64,000 nt of DNA from DASPSM01 sp963800135 (GTDB taxonomy: Bacteria > Planctomycetota > Planctomycetia > Planctomycetales > Planctomycetaceae): the NCBI GenBank assembly GCA_963800135.1, contig CAWCZR010000004.1, positions 1,178,001-1,242,000 on the forward strand. Reading direction: 5' to 3'. The notes under the pieces were generated by a model. That model ran no database searches, had not been told where the DNA came from, and saw only the letters and a program-made list of their open reading frames with translations. Numbering within the stretch: position 1 is the first letter of the stretch; the number at the start of each line of letters is the position of its first letter. The translations under genes were made by a program, and so were the position numbers. Positions 47,122 to 56,461 of the stretch are shown here, piece after piece.

Positions 47122-48972
47122 ATGCAGGGAGAAACGTGCTGCTCGATGTATCGGACGCTCGGTGCACATCCCGATGTGGTTGACGGAGCCGCCGGTACCC
47201 GTTTTGCCGTCTGGGCTCCCAATGCGGCCGACGTCTCGGTTGTCTGTAATGCCAACGGCTGGAAGCCCGGTCAGAACCGGCTCTGGGGCAGCGACTCGGG
47301 CATCTGGTCCGGTTTTGTCCCCGGGATGAAGCACGGCGACGTTTACAAGTACATCATTCGCACGCGTGATGGCCGCTCGCTCGAAAAATCCGATCCGGTC
47401 GCCTTTTATGCCGAGGTGCCGCCTCGAACCGCGTCCATCGTCTATCAGCTGCCACACTTTCCCTGGCAGGACGGCAACTGGATGCAGAAGCGGGCGCACA
47501 CCAACTGGTTCGAACGGCCGATCTCCATCTACGAAGTGCACCTGGGCTCGTGGCGGCGGCCGAAAGATGGACGCCGTTATCTCAGCTACCGGGAGCTGGC
47601 TCAGCAGCTCGTCGACTACACGCACGAGATGGGCTACACGCACCTGCAGCTCATGCCCTTGTGCGAGTTCCCCTACGACGGCTCGTGGGGCTACCAGACG
47701 ACCGGCTATTTCGCGCCCACCAGCCGCTTCGGCACGCCCGACGACTTCATGCACTTCGTCGACTACTGTCACCAGGCCGACGTCGGCGTGATCATCGACT
47801 GGGTGCCGGCCCACTTCCCCTGCGACGGCCACGCGCTGGGCCACTTCGACGGCACGGCCGTTTACGAGCACTCCGACCCGCGGCAGGGAATGCACCCCGA
47901 CTGGGGCACGTACATCTTCAATTACGGCCGCTCCGAGGTCCGCGACTTCCTGCTGTCGAGCGCGCGGTTCTGGCTCGAGACTTATCACGTCGACGGTCTG
48001 CGGGTCGACGCCGTCGCCTCCATGCTTTACCTCGACTACTCGCGCAAGGCCGGCGAGTGGATCCCCAACCGTTACGGCGGCCGCGAAAACCTCGAGGCGA
48101 TCCAGTTCATCAAGGATCTCAACGTCCATCTGCACGGCGCCTTCCCCGGCGTTCTGACCATTGCCGAAGAATCGACCGCCTGGGGCGGCGTGTCCGCCCC
48201 CGTCTACAACGGCGGACTGGGCTTCAGCATGAAGTGGGACATGGGCTGGATGAACGACACGCTCCGCTACCTGCGGCACGAACCCGTGCATCGCAAGTTC
48301 CACCAGAACGAGCTTTCGTTCCGCATGGTCTACGCCTTCACCGAAAACTTCATCCTGCCCCTCTCGCACGATGAAGTCGTGCACGGCAAGCGGTCCCTCA
48401 TCTCGCAGATGCCCGGCGACTACTGGCAGCAGTTCGCCAGCCTGCGGCTGCTCTACGGCTACCAGTACACCATGCCCGGCAAGAAGCTGCTCTTCATGGG
48501 GGGCGAGTTCGGGCAATGGACCGAATGGAACTACGACTCGGAACTCGACTGGGCCCTCTTCGGCCACAAGTACCACGACTCGCTGCGGCGGTACGTCGGC
48601 GACCTCAATCGCGTCTATCGCTCCGAGCCGGCGCTCTACGAGATCGACTTCCGCTCCGAGGGTTTTCGCTGGATTCAGGCTGACGATTACCAGAACAGCG
48701 TCTACGCCTATTACCGAATCGCCAAAGACCCCAACGACATCGTGGTGGTGCTCGAAAACTTCACGCCGGTCCCCCGCCAGGCGTACCGCGTGGGCGTGCC
48801 GCGGGCCGGCTGCTACCGCGAGATCATTAACAGCGACGCGGCGATCTACGGCGGCAGCAACCTCGGCAACGCCGGAGCCGTCTACACGGAACCGATCCCC
48901 GCGCACGGCCACGCCCAGAGCCTGACGCTGACGCTGCCGCCTTTGGCCATGCTCATGCTGAAGCCCGTCTAA
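47122..48972 (+). CDS. glgB: 1,4-alpha-glucan branching enzyme
   Basis: GH13 enzyme of about 616 aa that makes alpha-1,6 branches in glycogen. The N-terminal carbohydrate-binding unit starts MYRTLGAHPDVVDGAAGTRF. The GH13 boxes are VIIDWVPAHFP, DGLRVDAVASMLY with the nucleophile Asp, LTIAEESTAWG with the acid Glu, and LPLSHDEVVHGK. The usual first N-terminal module and the segment before LGAHP are missing, so it is a short form. I favour ATG 47122; ATG 47149 is also possible. No other glg gene is adjacent. Confidence 0.92.
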   Translation: MQGETCCSMYRTLGAHPDVVDGAAGTRFAVWAPNAADVSVVCNANGWKPGQNRLWGSDSGIWSGFVPGMKHGDVYKYIIRTRDGRSLEKSDPVAFYAEVPPRTASIVYQLPHFPWQDGNWMQKRAHTNWFERPISIYEVHLGSWRRPKDGRRYLSYRELAQQLVDYTHEMGYTHLQLMPLCEFPYDGSWGYQTTGYFAPTSRFGTPDDFMHFVDYCHQADVGVIIDWVPAHFPCDGHALGHFDGTAVYEHSDPRQGMHPDWGTYIFNYGRSEVRDFLLSSARFWLETYHVDGLRVDAVASMLYLDYSRKAGEWIPNRYGGRENLEAIQFIKDLNVHLHGAFPGVLTIAEESTAWGGVSAPVYNGGLGFSMKWDMGWMNDTLRYLRHEPVHRKFHQNELSFRMVYAFTENFILPLSHDEVVHGKRSLISQMPGDYWQQFASLRLLYGYQYTMPGKKLLFMGGEFGQWTEWNYDSELDWALFGHKYHDSLRRYVGDLNRVYRSEPALYEIDFRSEGFRWIQADDYQNSVYAYYRIAKDPNDIVVVLENFTPVPRQAYRVGVPRAGCYREIINSDAAIYGGSNLGNAGAVYTEPIPAHGHAQSLTLTLPPLAMLMLKPV

Positions 48973-49262
48973 AGATTTCGGGCACAACAGATTTCGGCCC
49001 GCGACGGATTTCGGCCACAACGGTTGGAACGCGCCCCCGCCTCCCCGCGTCAATACTCTGGAGAAGTGGGCGGCCGCGCGTTCCGGCGGGCTCCTAACGC
49101 GTAAATTCTCCGGTTTGCCTAGCTCGCAGCCGCCAGACGTCTTTGGTTCCTCGGGCCGACGGCGGTACAATAGTTGCGCGGCCGGTGCTGAATTCTGTAG
49201 CTGGCGACCCGCCCCCCTGCCGGGTTCCCTTCACTGGTCTGCCCGGCGTGCGGAGAACGACC
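48973..49262. other. Intergenic region with three short tandem repeats
   Basis: Three imperfect 17-bp units built on GATTTCGG follow the glgB stop (48975-49024). The remainder up to the next gene shows no gene or clear hairpin. It should hold the promoter of the tandem HEAT-like genes. Confidence 0.45.
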
Positions 49263-50578
49263 ATGAGCATTCGCGGTGGTTGTCGATGGGTGGCGGTCTT
49301 GACGGCCGCGTCTGCGCTCCAGGCGGCCAAACCGCTGCCCGCCGATAGCGTCAAGCTGCAAAGCGGCGGCGCGGTCGCTGGCTCCGTCACGACGGGGACC
49401 AAGCAAGTCAGCGTGCGAACGGCGACCGGCGCCGTGATCGTTTTCGATCGGGCGGCGGTCAAGCAAGTTGTCCGGGGTCACGCCCCGGTCAACTCGAGCA
49501 CGACTGTGACCAGCACGTCGCCTCGCTCCGCTTCGAAAAGCTTGCGCTGACGGCGGCCGAAGACAACTGGGTGCCGCGCGTCCGCGGACTCGTCTCGCGA
49601 CTGTTCGGCGGCGACCGCGAAAAATCGCGACAGGCCCGCCGTGCGCTCAGCCAAATCGAGGACGTCGACGCCGTCCCTGCGCTCAGCGTGTCTCTGGGCA
49701 GCAGCCGTAACGTCGAGGCGCGGCACCTCTACGTGGTGATCCTGCACAATCTGACGGGGCCGAAGCCGGTTTACTATCTCGTCGCGCTTTCGCTCTTTGA
49801 TCCGTCGCCGGAAATTCGGGCCGATGCCCGCCAGGCGCTGCGTGCCGAGCAGTTCGAATCCGCGCGGCTGTTTTACATTGCGGCCCTGCGTTCGGGCACG
49901 CCGGCCCTCGCGCGGCGGGCGGCGATTGCGCTGGGCGAGATCGGCGATCCGCGGGGCGATTCGGTCCCCTACCTGATCGACGCGCTCGTCAGCTACGGCA
50001 CCATCGCGTCGTTGCGGGCAACGGCGCAGTACAACGTCCTCTATATGAACACGATCGGTACCACACCCGGCCTCAAGATCAGCGACTCGAATCTCCATTC
50101 CCACGCCACGGGAACCGCACCGCCGCGCCCGCGCGATTCGTCCGGCACGCTGCCAAATCCCGCGGATGCAGTCACTCGCACTGATGACAATCCCGGCCAG
50201 TCCGCGCTGGCGAGCTCCGCGATTTCGAACGGGCCGGCCACTCCGCAGGCCGCGGATGCCCAGCCCAGCTTCGCCACGCCGGTGGTCACGCCAACCACCA
50301 TGACCGGCAGCGCCACTCCGACGAATCCAATCATCGCCGACGAGTCCTACGATCCGCCAAAGAAGAAGTGCGGCTCGCACGACCGGCCGCTCACCGGTTA
50401 CGTCGACCATCCCGAAGTGCTCGATGCGCTCGTCAAAATCACCGACCAGCAAGCTCCGGGTTACGGCTTCAACCAGGATCGTTGGCGGACCTGGTGGATG
50501 AACGAAAAGACCAACCGCGATTTGCAAAAACCGAACACAAACGACGGAATCGTAGCGGCCAACAAGGCCGCCAAATAA
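49263..50578 (+). CDS. Exported HEAT-like repeat protein, copy 1 (one frame break)
   Basis: About 438 aa. A signal peptide (GCRWVAVLTAASALQAAKPL) is followed by a small beta unit (DSVKLQSGGAVAGSVTTGTK, then VFDRAAVKQVV). After a frame break near 49490-49530 comes a helical repeat region: VPRVRGLVSRLFGGDREKSR, HLYVVILHNLTGPKPVYYLV and ALGEIGDPRGDSVPYLIDAL, which resembles HEAT repeats. The end is PGYGFNQDRWRTWWMNEKTN. The next gene is a paralogue with the same order. Role unknown, probably periplasmic scaffolding. Confidence 0.65.
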
Positions 50579-50613
50579 CGTTCCGTTCGACTTGCGTGTG
50601 TGGAGGGCAGGCC

Positions 50614-51953
50614 ATACACTTACGAAAATGCTCTCGATCCGCCGTCGTTCTGGCCGTCGCAGCGTCACTCGCGATCGGCGCGGGGCGCTTCGGGCGGACA
50701 ACGTTAAGCTGGACGGCGGCGGCTCGCTCACCGGCTCGGTAATGACGGGCTCGAAGGTCGTCACCGTGCGAACCTCCACGAGCGGCTTGATCGTATTCGA
50801 CCGGGCCGACGTCAAGCAGGTGACCCACGGCCACACTGCGGCCGCGAAGACCGGCGCGAACACCGCCGCCGCCAAAACGCCGCCGAAGAAGCGCAAACTG
50901 ACGGCCGAGGAAGAAGCCTGGATGCCCAAAATCCGGGCGCTCGTCTCGCGGCTCTACGGCGGCGGTCGCGACAAATCCCGGCAGGCCCTCAATACGCTTT
51001 TCCAAATCGATGACGTCGACGCCATCCCCGCGCTCAGTACCTATCTCGCCGGCCGCCGCAACGAAGAATCACGTCACCTCTATGTCGTGATTCTCCATAA
51101 CCTGAAAGGGCCGAAGCCCGTTTACTATCTGGTCGCGCTGTCGCTCTTCGACGAATCGCCGCAGATTCGCTCCGAGGCGCGGAAAGCGATACGCGAAGAT
51201 CAGCTCGACGCGGCGCGTGCATTGTACGTCGCGGCCCTGCGCTCCGGCCCGCCGAAATTGGCGCGGATTGCAGCCATCGGAATCGGTGAAATCGGCGATC
51301 CTCGCGGCGACTCAGTGCCGTTTTTGATCAACGCCCTCGTCAGCTATGGGACCGTCGCCACGATCACGGAGCCGGCCCAGTACGGTCTGCTCTACTCCAT
51401 CACCGTGAGCGCCACGCCCGGACTCAACTTCTCCAACAGTATCTTCGACAACCCGAGTATGGGAGCGATTTACACCGGGCAGGGGACGTCGCCGATCACT
51501 CTAACTCAGTCCGGCATGGCCCAAGCGGAGGCGGCCCTCAAGAATGCAACCGCTCCGGGTCAATCCTTGGGAATCGGCGGCACGATGTACGTCCGCGACG
51601 GCTTTCACGGAGGACAAAACGCCGACTTTACGCCCAATTCCAAAGGGGTACCGAACATCCAACTGCAGGAAACGCACGCCCCTTCTGGCCGCCCCACAGC
51701 GTCTTCAACCGTCGACAACTACACAATTCCGGTCTACGGGCAAACGGTGCCCGCGCACGATCTGCGAATCCGTGGGAAGGCCGACCACCCCGAGGTGCTC
51801 GACGCCCTCCTCAAAATCACCGATCAGAAATACCCCGGTCATGGCTTCAACCAGGACCATTGGCGGAGCTGGTGGGCTAACGAAAAGATCAATCGCGGCC
51901 TCCAGGAACGCACTCCCGACCGGCCCATTTCCGCCAACGGCACATCCCACTAA
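50614..51953 (+). CDS. Exported HEAT-like repeat protein, copy 2 (one frame break)
   Basis: Paralogue of the gene just upstream: DNVKLDGGGSLTGSVMTGSK and VFDRADVKQVTHGH, then MPKIRALVSRLYGGGRDKSR, HLYVVILHNLKGPKPVYYLV and GEIGDPRGDSVPFLINALV. The end is PGHGFNQDHWRSWWANEKIN. A signal peptide (RKCSRSAVVLAVAASLAIGA) is present only in another frame, joined by an indel near 50680-50695. That frame would start at ATA 50614, after GGAGGG; the start may really be ATG. An in-frame ATG at 50628 gives no signal. The insert between repeats and the end is longer than in copy 1. Confidence 0.62.
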
Positions 51954-52068
51954 CGGCCGACGTCCGATCAGGCGGCCCTGCCCAGAACGCGGAGCCAAAA
52001 AGGAGGGGATTTCTGCGAGGATGGGCTGGAAAGGTGTCGGAGGGTCGCCTTATACTCGGGAGCACGGC

Positions 52069-52299
52069 ATGACCGCACCCGCCCTTGAATTTCGAGAGAT
52101 TCGTTCCTCGATGACGTCCCTGCCAAAACGCATTCTGTATGCCTCGATGGGGTTGGCAGGGATCGTCGCGGCCGCGTGCGTTCTCGATTTTGTCGGCGGC
52201 TGGACCTTCGCAGGTCACTACGGCATGGACATCATCCTGCTGATCACCGCCGGCATCGTGATCTACCTCGGGATCGACGCCCTCGCCGAGCAGAAGTAA
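52069..52299 (+). CDS. Small membrane protein
   Basis: A 76-aa protein with two membrane helices (LYASMGLAGIVAAACVLDFV and GMDIILLITAGIVIYLGIDA) and a short acidic-basic end. No family is recognised. GGGAG stands six bases before ATG 52069. An internal ATG at 52111 would keep both helices. It follows the HEAT-like pair by 115 bp. Similar two-helix proteins are common and uncharacterised in planctomycetes. Confidence 0.6.
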   Translation: MTAPALEFREIRSSMTSLPKRILYASMGLAGIVAAACVLDFVGGWTFAGHYGMDIILLITAGIVIYLGIDALAEQK

Positions 52300-52349
52300 C
52301 CGGGCGCCGCGCCGGACCTGCAACGTCGGACGTCCGCGCGCCCGACGCC

Positions 52350-52427
52350 GAGCGGGGGGCGTCAACCCCCCGAGAATCCGCGCGTGCTTTCGGTCAAAGA
52401 CTCGGGGGGGGCTGACGCCCCCCGCTC
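52350..52427. repeat. Intergenic inverted repeat, family 1 diverged copy
   Basis: Left arm 52350-52374 and right arm 52401-52427 pair with one bulged base pair. They read GAGCGGGGGGCGTCAACCCC and its complement, and share the CGTCA/TGACG and CGCTC words with family 1. The hairpin lies between the small membrane protein and the convergent SDR gene, so it could end transcription both ways. Confidence 0.75.
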
Positions 52428-52482
52428 AGATCTCACTACAACCAGGCGCACCTCAGCGAATCTCAGAACGACGAATCGGATC

Positions 52483-53304
52483 CTACAGGAAAAAGTCCAG
52501 CATCAAATCGGCGCCGGGCGATACCGCGTATTTGTTGAAATCCTGCACACCCTCGGTGCGTAGCAGATCTTCGTCGACGAAGAAGTTGCCCGTGCATTCG
52601 CCGCTCGGTCGCACGAGGATCGCGTGGGCCGCGTCGGCGACGATCTCCGGCTTGCGGCAATGCTTGACCGCCTCGACCCCGCCCAGCAGGTTCTGCACGG
52701 CCGCCGTGTCGATGCCCGTCCGCGGCCAAAGCGCGTTGACGCCCACCTTGCGCGAGCGGAACTCTTCGGCCATCCCCAGCACGCACATGCTCATGCCGTA
52801 CTTCGCCATCGTGTAAGCCACGTTGCCGGCAAACCACTTGGCCTGCATGTTGAGCGGCGGCGAAATGTTGAGAATGTGCGGATTGGACGCCTTCAACAGG
52901 TACGGCAAGCAAACGCGCGACGTCAAAAACGTACCCCGCACATTCACGCCGAACATCAGGTCGAACCGCTTGATCTCGGTCTCGAGCGTTCCGGTGAGCT
53001 GGATGGCGCTGGCGTTATTGATGCAGATGTCGATCCCGCCGAAGGTCTCGGCCGTCTTGGCAGCGGCGGCCTGCACCTGGTCCTCGAAGCGAATGTCGGC
53101 GGCGCACGCCAGGCCGCGCCCGCCGGCCTTTTCGATCTCGCTCACAGCCGTGTGAATGGTGCCGGGGAGCCGCGGATGAGGGTCGACTGTCTTGGCGACG
53201 ACAGCCACATTGGCCCCGTCCTGCGCCGCCCGCAAAGCGATTGCCAACCCGATTCCCCGGCTGGCGCCGGTGATAAAAAGAGTCTTGCCTTTGAGCGTGG
53301 ACAT
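52483..53304 (-). CDS. SDR-family oxidoreductase (HSDL2-like)
   Basis: A 273-aa short-chain dehydrogenase. Cofactor motif ITGASRGIGLAIALRAAQDG near 11-30, and INNASAIQLTGTLETE near 90-105. The active-site Ser is in LNISPPLNM and the Tyr and Lys in YTMAKYGMSM. KTVDPHPRLPGTIHTAVSEI and LWPRTGIDTAA are typical of the hydroxysteroid-dehydrogenase-like 2 subgroup. Substrate is unknown, likely a lipid. I chose ATG 53304, where the family begins (MSTLKGKTLFITG). The SCP2 domain of full-length HSDL2 is absent. Confidence 0.85.
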   Translation of the reverse strand: MSTLKGKTLFITGASRGIGLAIALRAAQDGANVAVVAKTVDPHPRLPGTIHTAVSEIEKAGGRGLACAADIRFEDQVQAAAAKTAETFGGIDICINNASAIQLTGTLETEIKRFDLMFGVNVRGTFLTSRVCLPYLLKASNPHILNISPPLNMQAKWFAGNVAYTMAKYGMSMCVLGMAEEFRSRKVGVNALWPRTGIDTAAVQNLLGGVEAVKHCRKPEIVADAAHAILVRPSGECTGNFFVDEDLLRTEGVQDFNKYAVSPGADLMLDFFL

Positions 53305-53392
53305 GAGGGGAGCCTTCCGGAAATGGTTGCGAAGTGAGCGCGGAACCGAGCATACCGGGGGTAGAGATCGCCCGCCAGCCACGATCGTCTGG

Positions 53393-53509
53393 GAATGACG
53401 AAGCACGAATGACGAAAGAAGCACGAAGCTCGAAGCCCGAATGAAAAGCTGAACTCCATTCGGGCTTAGGTCATTCAGTCATTCTTTCGTCATTCGTGCT
53501 TCGTCATTC
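53393..53509. repeat. Intergenic inverted repeat, family 2 copy 2 (nested)
   Basis: A 27-bp perfect outer repeat pairs 53393-53419 with 53483-53509. An inner 11-bp repeat pairs 53433-53443 with 53457-53467. The whole can fold into one long cruciform. It shares the word GAATGACGAAAGA with 42258-42348. Its right arm reaches into the end of the VOC gene. Confidence 0.85.
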
Positions 53510-53914
53510 TCGGCGTTCGGAGTACGGCGTCTCTCGCGCGCGTTCGATGATCTCCACGCGGTTGCCGAAGGGGTCGCGAAACTCGAAGCGGTCACAGCCG
53601 GGAATCGACAGGCCGGCCTCGAGCGCGAAGCCGCGTTGGGATAGGTGCGCTTGCCAGAACGCGAGGTCGTCGACGGCGAAGGCAACGTGCGCCTTGGTCG
53701 CTCGGCGATTCACGCCCTCCTCCGTCCCCACGTGCAGCTCGCGATCGCCCACCGCCAGCCAGAACCCGCCGCGCGGCTCGAGCGCGTCCGGCTTTTCAAT
53801 TTCGCTTAGCCCGAGCACGCCGCAGTAAAACTCGCGCGCGGCCGCTTCTTCTCCGCGAGGCACGGTGATCTGCACGTGATCGATGCCGCGGATCGTCTGT
53901 TTCTGGCCGCTCAC
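53504..53914 (-). CDS. VOC-superfamily (glyoxalase-like) protein
   Basis: A 136-aa single VOC domain: RGIDHVQITVPRGEEAAARE and FYCGVLGLSEIEKPDALEPR, then AHVAFAVDDLAFWQAHLSQR and FRDPFGNRVEIIE. The metal ligands His (IDHVQI), His (KAHVAF) and Glu (VEIIE) are in place. The family contains glyoxalases, dioxygenases and resistance proteins; the reaction here is unknown. The frame extends to GTG 53956, but the domain begins soon after GTG 53914. The last codons overlap the family-2 repeat arm. Confidence 0.78.
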   Translation of the reverse strand: MSGQKQTIRGIDHVQITVPRGEEAAAREFYCGVLGLSEIEKPDALEPRGGFWLAVGDRELHVGTEEGVNRRATKAHVAFAVDDLAFWQAHLSQRGFALEAGLSIPGCDRFEFRDPFGNRVEIIERARETPYSERRE

Positions 53915-54025
53915 GCACACCCCTAGTCCATGCCCCTCGCCCACATCCCTCGCCACTGCTCCGAACGTCCTCTATGGTATCATCAACAGAGTAAGCCGCC
54001 CCGACGGCAGATTGCGAGGTCGCCC

Positions 54026-55259
54026 GTGTGCCGATTGACCGTGTGCCGATTGACTGCGCACCAATTAACAGTTTGCCGATTGCCTATTCTGATCGTGGCT
54101 TTGGCCGGAATGCTGCTAGCCGGCTCTCCAGCCGACGCCCAGCTCTACGAGGTCAAGCCGAGCCGCAACGATCCGAATTATCGTCGCCGGCCAGCCACCG
54201 ATCCCAACGCCACGCCGCCCGGCGGCGTCGACACGCGGATCAACGTCGAGATCTTCGCCGGCGCCGAGAACGCGGGGTTTGAGGCGCAGCGCTGGGAGTC
54301 GACCTTCGAGCGGGCCGGCGTCTACCTGCGGATTCGCTCCGAAATGCCCGGCGACAAGCTGTCGACCCACGAAAAGCAGCTCGGCAAGCTCCGCGAAGTC
54401 ACGCTCGTCGGCCAGCTCGAACGAGACGGCTCGCTCACCTTCGAGACGCGCAAGTTCAAAGCCGGCGAATCATCGGCTGTGCTGGAGTGGCTCAATGAAA
54501 TCAAGAACGTATGGCGCCCAGGGAAGCCCGCGCGGCAAGGCCCTCTGGGGACTGAATAGCGACCAATTCGACGCTCTGTTTCGCGCCCTCGGCGGGCCCG
54601 CCGAGCTGGAAGTCGCCGAGCTGCCGCTCGACGAGGCCCTTCGCGGATTGGGCCTCCCCGAGGCTTATCCGTTCCGCATGTCGTACGGGGCGAAGCAACT
54701 CGTCGCTAACTCGCGCGCCCGGTCGCGGCTGCAGTTGCGGGGCTTCGCCCACGGCACCGCCCTCGCCCTCTTGCTCTCGCAATACGGCCTGGGCTTTCGT
54801 CCCGAGCGAACGCCGGCGGGCAAGATCGAGCTCGTGGCGATTCCCGCCGACGATGCGACGTCGGTCTGGCCGACGGGTTGGGAAAAGCTCGAAGGCGCGT
54901 CGCCCGTCACGATCGCCCCAAAGCTGTTCCAGCAAACCCAGGTCGAACTCAAGGACCAGAAGCTCGGCGAGGTGCTCGAGGCGATCGGCCAGAAGACAAA
55001 CACGCCTGTCGTATTGGACTATGCGAAGATCGCTGCCCGCGGCCTCGACCTGAATAGCGTTTCGGTGACCGTCGAGCGGCACCGCTACGCCTGGTTCACC
55101 CTGTTGACACGGATCACCAGCCCCTCGTTCTTGTCGATCAAGGTCTGCTGCGACGAAGCCCGCAAACCGTTCGTGTGGGTCACGCCGCTGAAGAACGCCG
55201 GCACTGTCCCCCGCCGCCGACCGGCCAGACCGGCCGCCAATGTCGATCCCTTGAACTGA
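54026..55259 (+). CDS. Exported planctomycete-type protein (one frame break)
   Basis: About 410 aa. The N-terminus has an odd tandem of four 15-bp units (54026-54085) coding VCRLT-like repeats, followed by a hydrophobic signal core (LPILIVALAGMLLAGSPADA). The next 150 residues are beta-rich (RWESTFERAGVYLRIRSEMP). After a break near 54515-54535 come LWGLNSDQFDALFRALGGPA and a C-terminal unit with VELKDQKLGEVLEAIGQKTN like secretin/TonB short domains (STN). Related proteins are common in planctomycetes. GAGG precedes GTG 54026. Function is unknown. Confidence 0.62.
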
Positions 55260-55338
55260 ATCGGGTGCTGCACGACAACATCGAGGCCGGAAGGAACCGC
55301 CGAGCCAGGGCCGGCAAACCAGATTGGATGCAGTCGCC

Positions 55339-55827
55339 ATGTTCACCGGGTCGGAGATCGTCGAAGTCTATCGTGAAATGGGTGTCACGCACGTTGTCGC
55401 GCTGCCCGATAGCACGATCGGCCCGTGGGAAACAGCCATTCGCGAGGCCGGCACGCCCAAGCTGGTCCAAGTCTGCCGAGAGGGCGAAGCCTGGGCGATT
55501 GCGGCCGGATTGTATCTCGGCGGGGCCCGGCCCGTGGTGATGATTCAGTGCACGGGACTGTTCGAATCGGGCGACGCACTGCGGAATGTCCTCTTCGATT
55601 ACAAGATCCCGCTCTTTTCACTGATCGGCTATCGCAGCTACCTCAGCCAGACGGCGATCCCCAACGACTCGGCCCGCACGTTCACCGAGCCGATCCTCAA
55701 AGCGTGGGGCATCGACTACCGGTTGATCGACGTGCCGAGCAAGCGGGGCGAGATCGTCGCGCATTACCAGCATTGCCAGTCGGCCGGCAAACCGGGGTGC
55801 GCGCTGATTGCGGAAGGGAAGGGCTGA
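55339..55827 (+). CDS. TPP-dependent decarboxylase, alpha subunit (ComD-like)
   Basis: A 162-aa protein with the pyrimidine-binding half of a split TPP enzyme: GVTHVVALPDSTIGPWETAI and VQVCREGEAWAIAAGLYLGG. The RExEA motif holds the Glu that activates the cofactor. Length and sequence are like sulfopyruvate decarboxylase alpha (ComD) or phosphonopyruvate decarboxylase. I chose ATG 55339. The beta gene starts one base after its stop. No coenzyme M or phosphonate gene is near, so the 2-oxoacid used is uncertain. Confidence 0.8.
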   Translation: MFTGSEIVEVYREMGVTHVVALPDSTIGPWETAIREAGTPKLVQVCREGEAWAIAAGLYLGGARPVVMIQCTGLFESGDALRNVLFDYKIPLFSLIGYRSYLSQTAIPNDSARTFTEPILKAWGIDYRLIDVPSKRGEIVAHYQHCQSAGKPGCALIAEGKG

Positions 55828-55828
55828 G

Positions 55829-56449
55829 ATGTCGCACACGGCGGCTGCCGTCAAACGAATGACGCTGACCCAAGCGGTCGAGCTGCTGCACGCGGCCCGC
55901 AAAGGCGAAGTCGTCGTCACAACGATGGGCAGCGCCCGCGCGTGGCAGAAGCTCGGCACAAACCCGCTCGATTTGATCTACGTGCCGTCGAGCATGGGCC
56001 AAGGGACGTCGATTGGCCTGGGCATCGCGCTCGCTCAGCCCCGGCGGCAGGTCGTCGTCTGCAGCGGCGACGGATCGATGCTGATGAACCTGGGTTCGCT
56101 GGTGACCATCAGCGCGCAGGCGCCGACCAATCTCATCGTCATCGTCTTCGACAACGGCGTTTATGAAGTGACCGGTGCGCAGCCGACGGCGGCCGCTCCC
56201 TTGCTTCGGTCCGATTCCTCGCCGGTTGATTTTGCCGCGCTGGCCCGTGCGTCCGGGTTCACGCGGGTCTACACTTTCGACGCGGCTGACGCTTGGAAAG
56301 CGGCCGTCGCCGAAATCTTGCACGGTCCAGGGCCGACGTTCGTGTCGCTGCACGTCGAGCCGGTCGTCGACGGCGGACTGCCGGCCTTCGCTGGACCGGC
56401 CCCCGATCGGGCGCGGGCCCTGCAAGCCGCATTGACGCGCGGCGAGTGA
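55829..56449 (+). CDS. TPP-dependent decarboxylase, beta subunit (ComE-like)
   Basis: A 206-aa partner of the preceding gene. It has the TPP pyrophosphate-binding half: VCSGDGSMLMNLGSLVTISA with GDG and then NLIVIVFDNGVYEVTGAQ, the metal-binding end. SSMGQGTSIGLGIALAQP matches ComE/Ppd C-terminal halves. GGAAGGGAAGGG precedes ATG 55829. Together the two subunits should form an alpha-beta decarboxylase of sulfopyruvate, phosphonopyruvate or a similar 3-substituted pyruvate. Confidence 0.82.
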   Translation: MSHTAAAVKRMTLTQAVELLHAARKGEVVVTTMGSARAWQKLGTNPLDLIYVPSSMGQGTSIGLGIALAQPRRQVVVCSGDGSMLMNLGSLVTISAQAPTNLIVIVFDNGVYEVTGAQPTAAAPLLRSDSSPVDFAALARASGFTRVYTFDAADAWKAAVAEILHGPGPTFVSLHVEPVVDGGLPAFAGPAPDRARALQAALTRGE

Positions 56450-56461
56450 TCCGCTCCGCAA

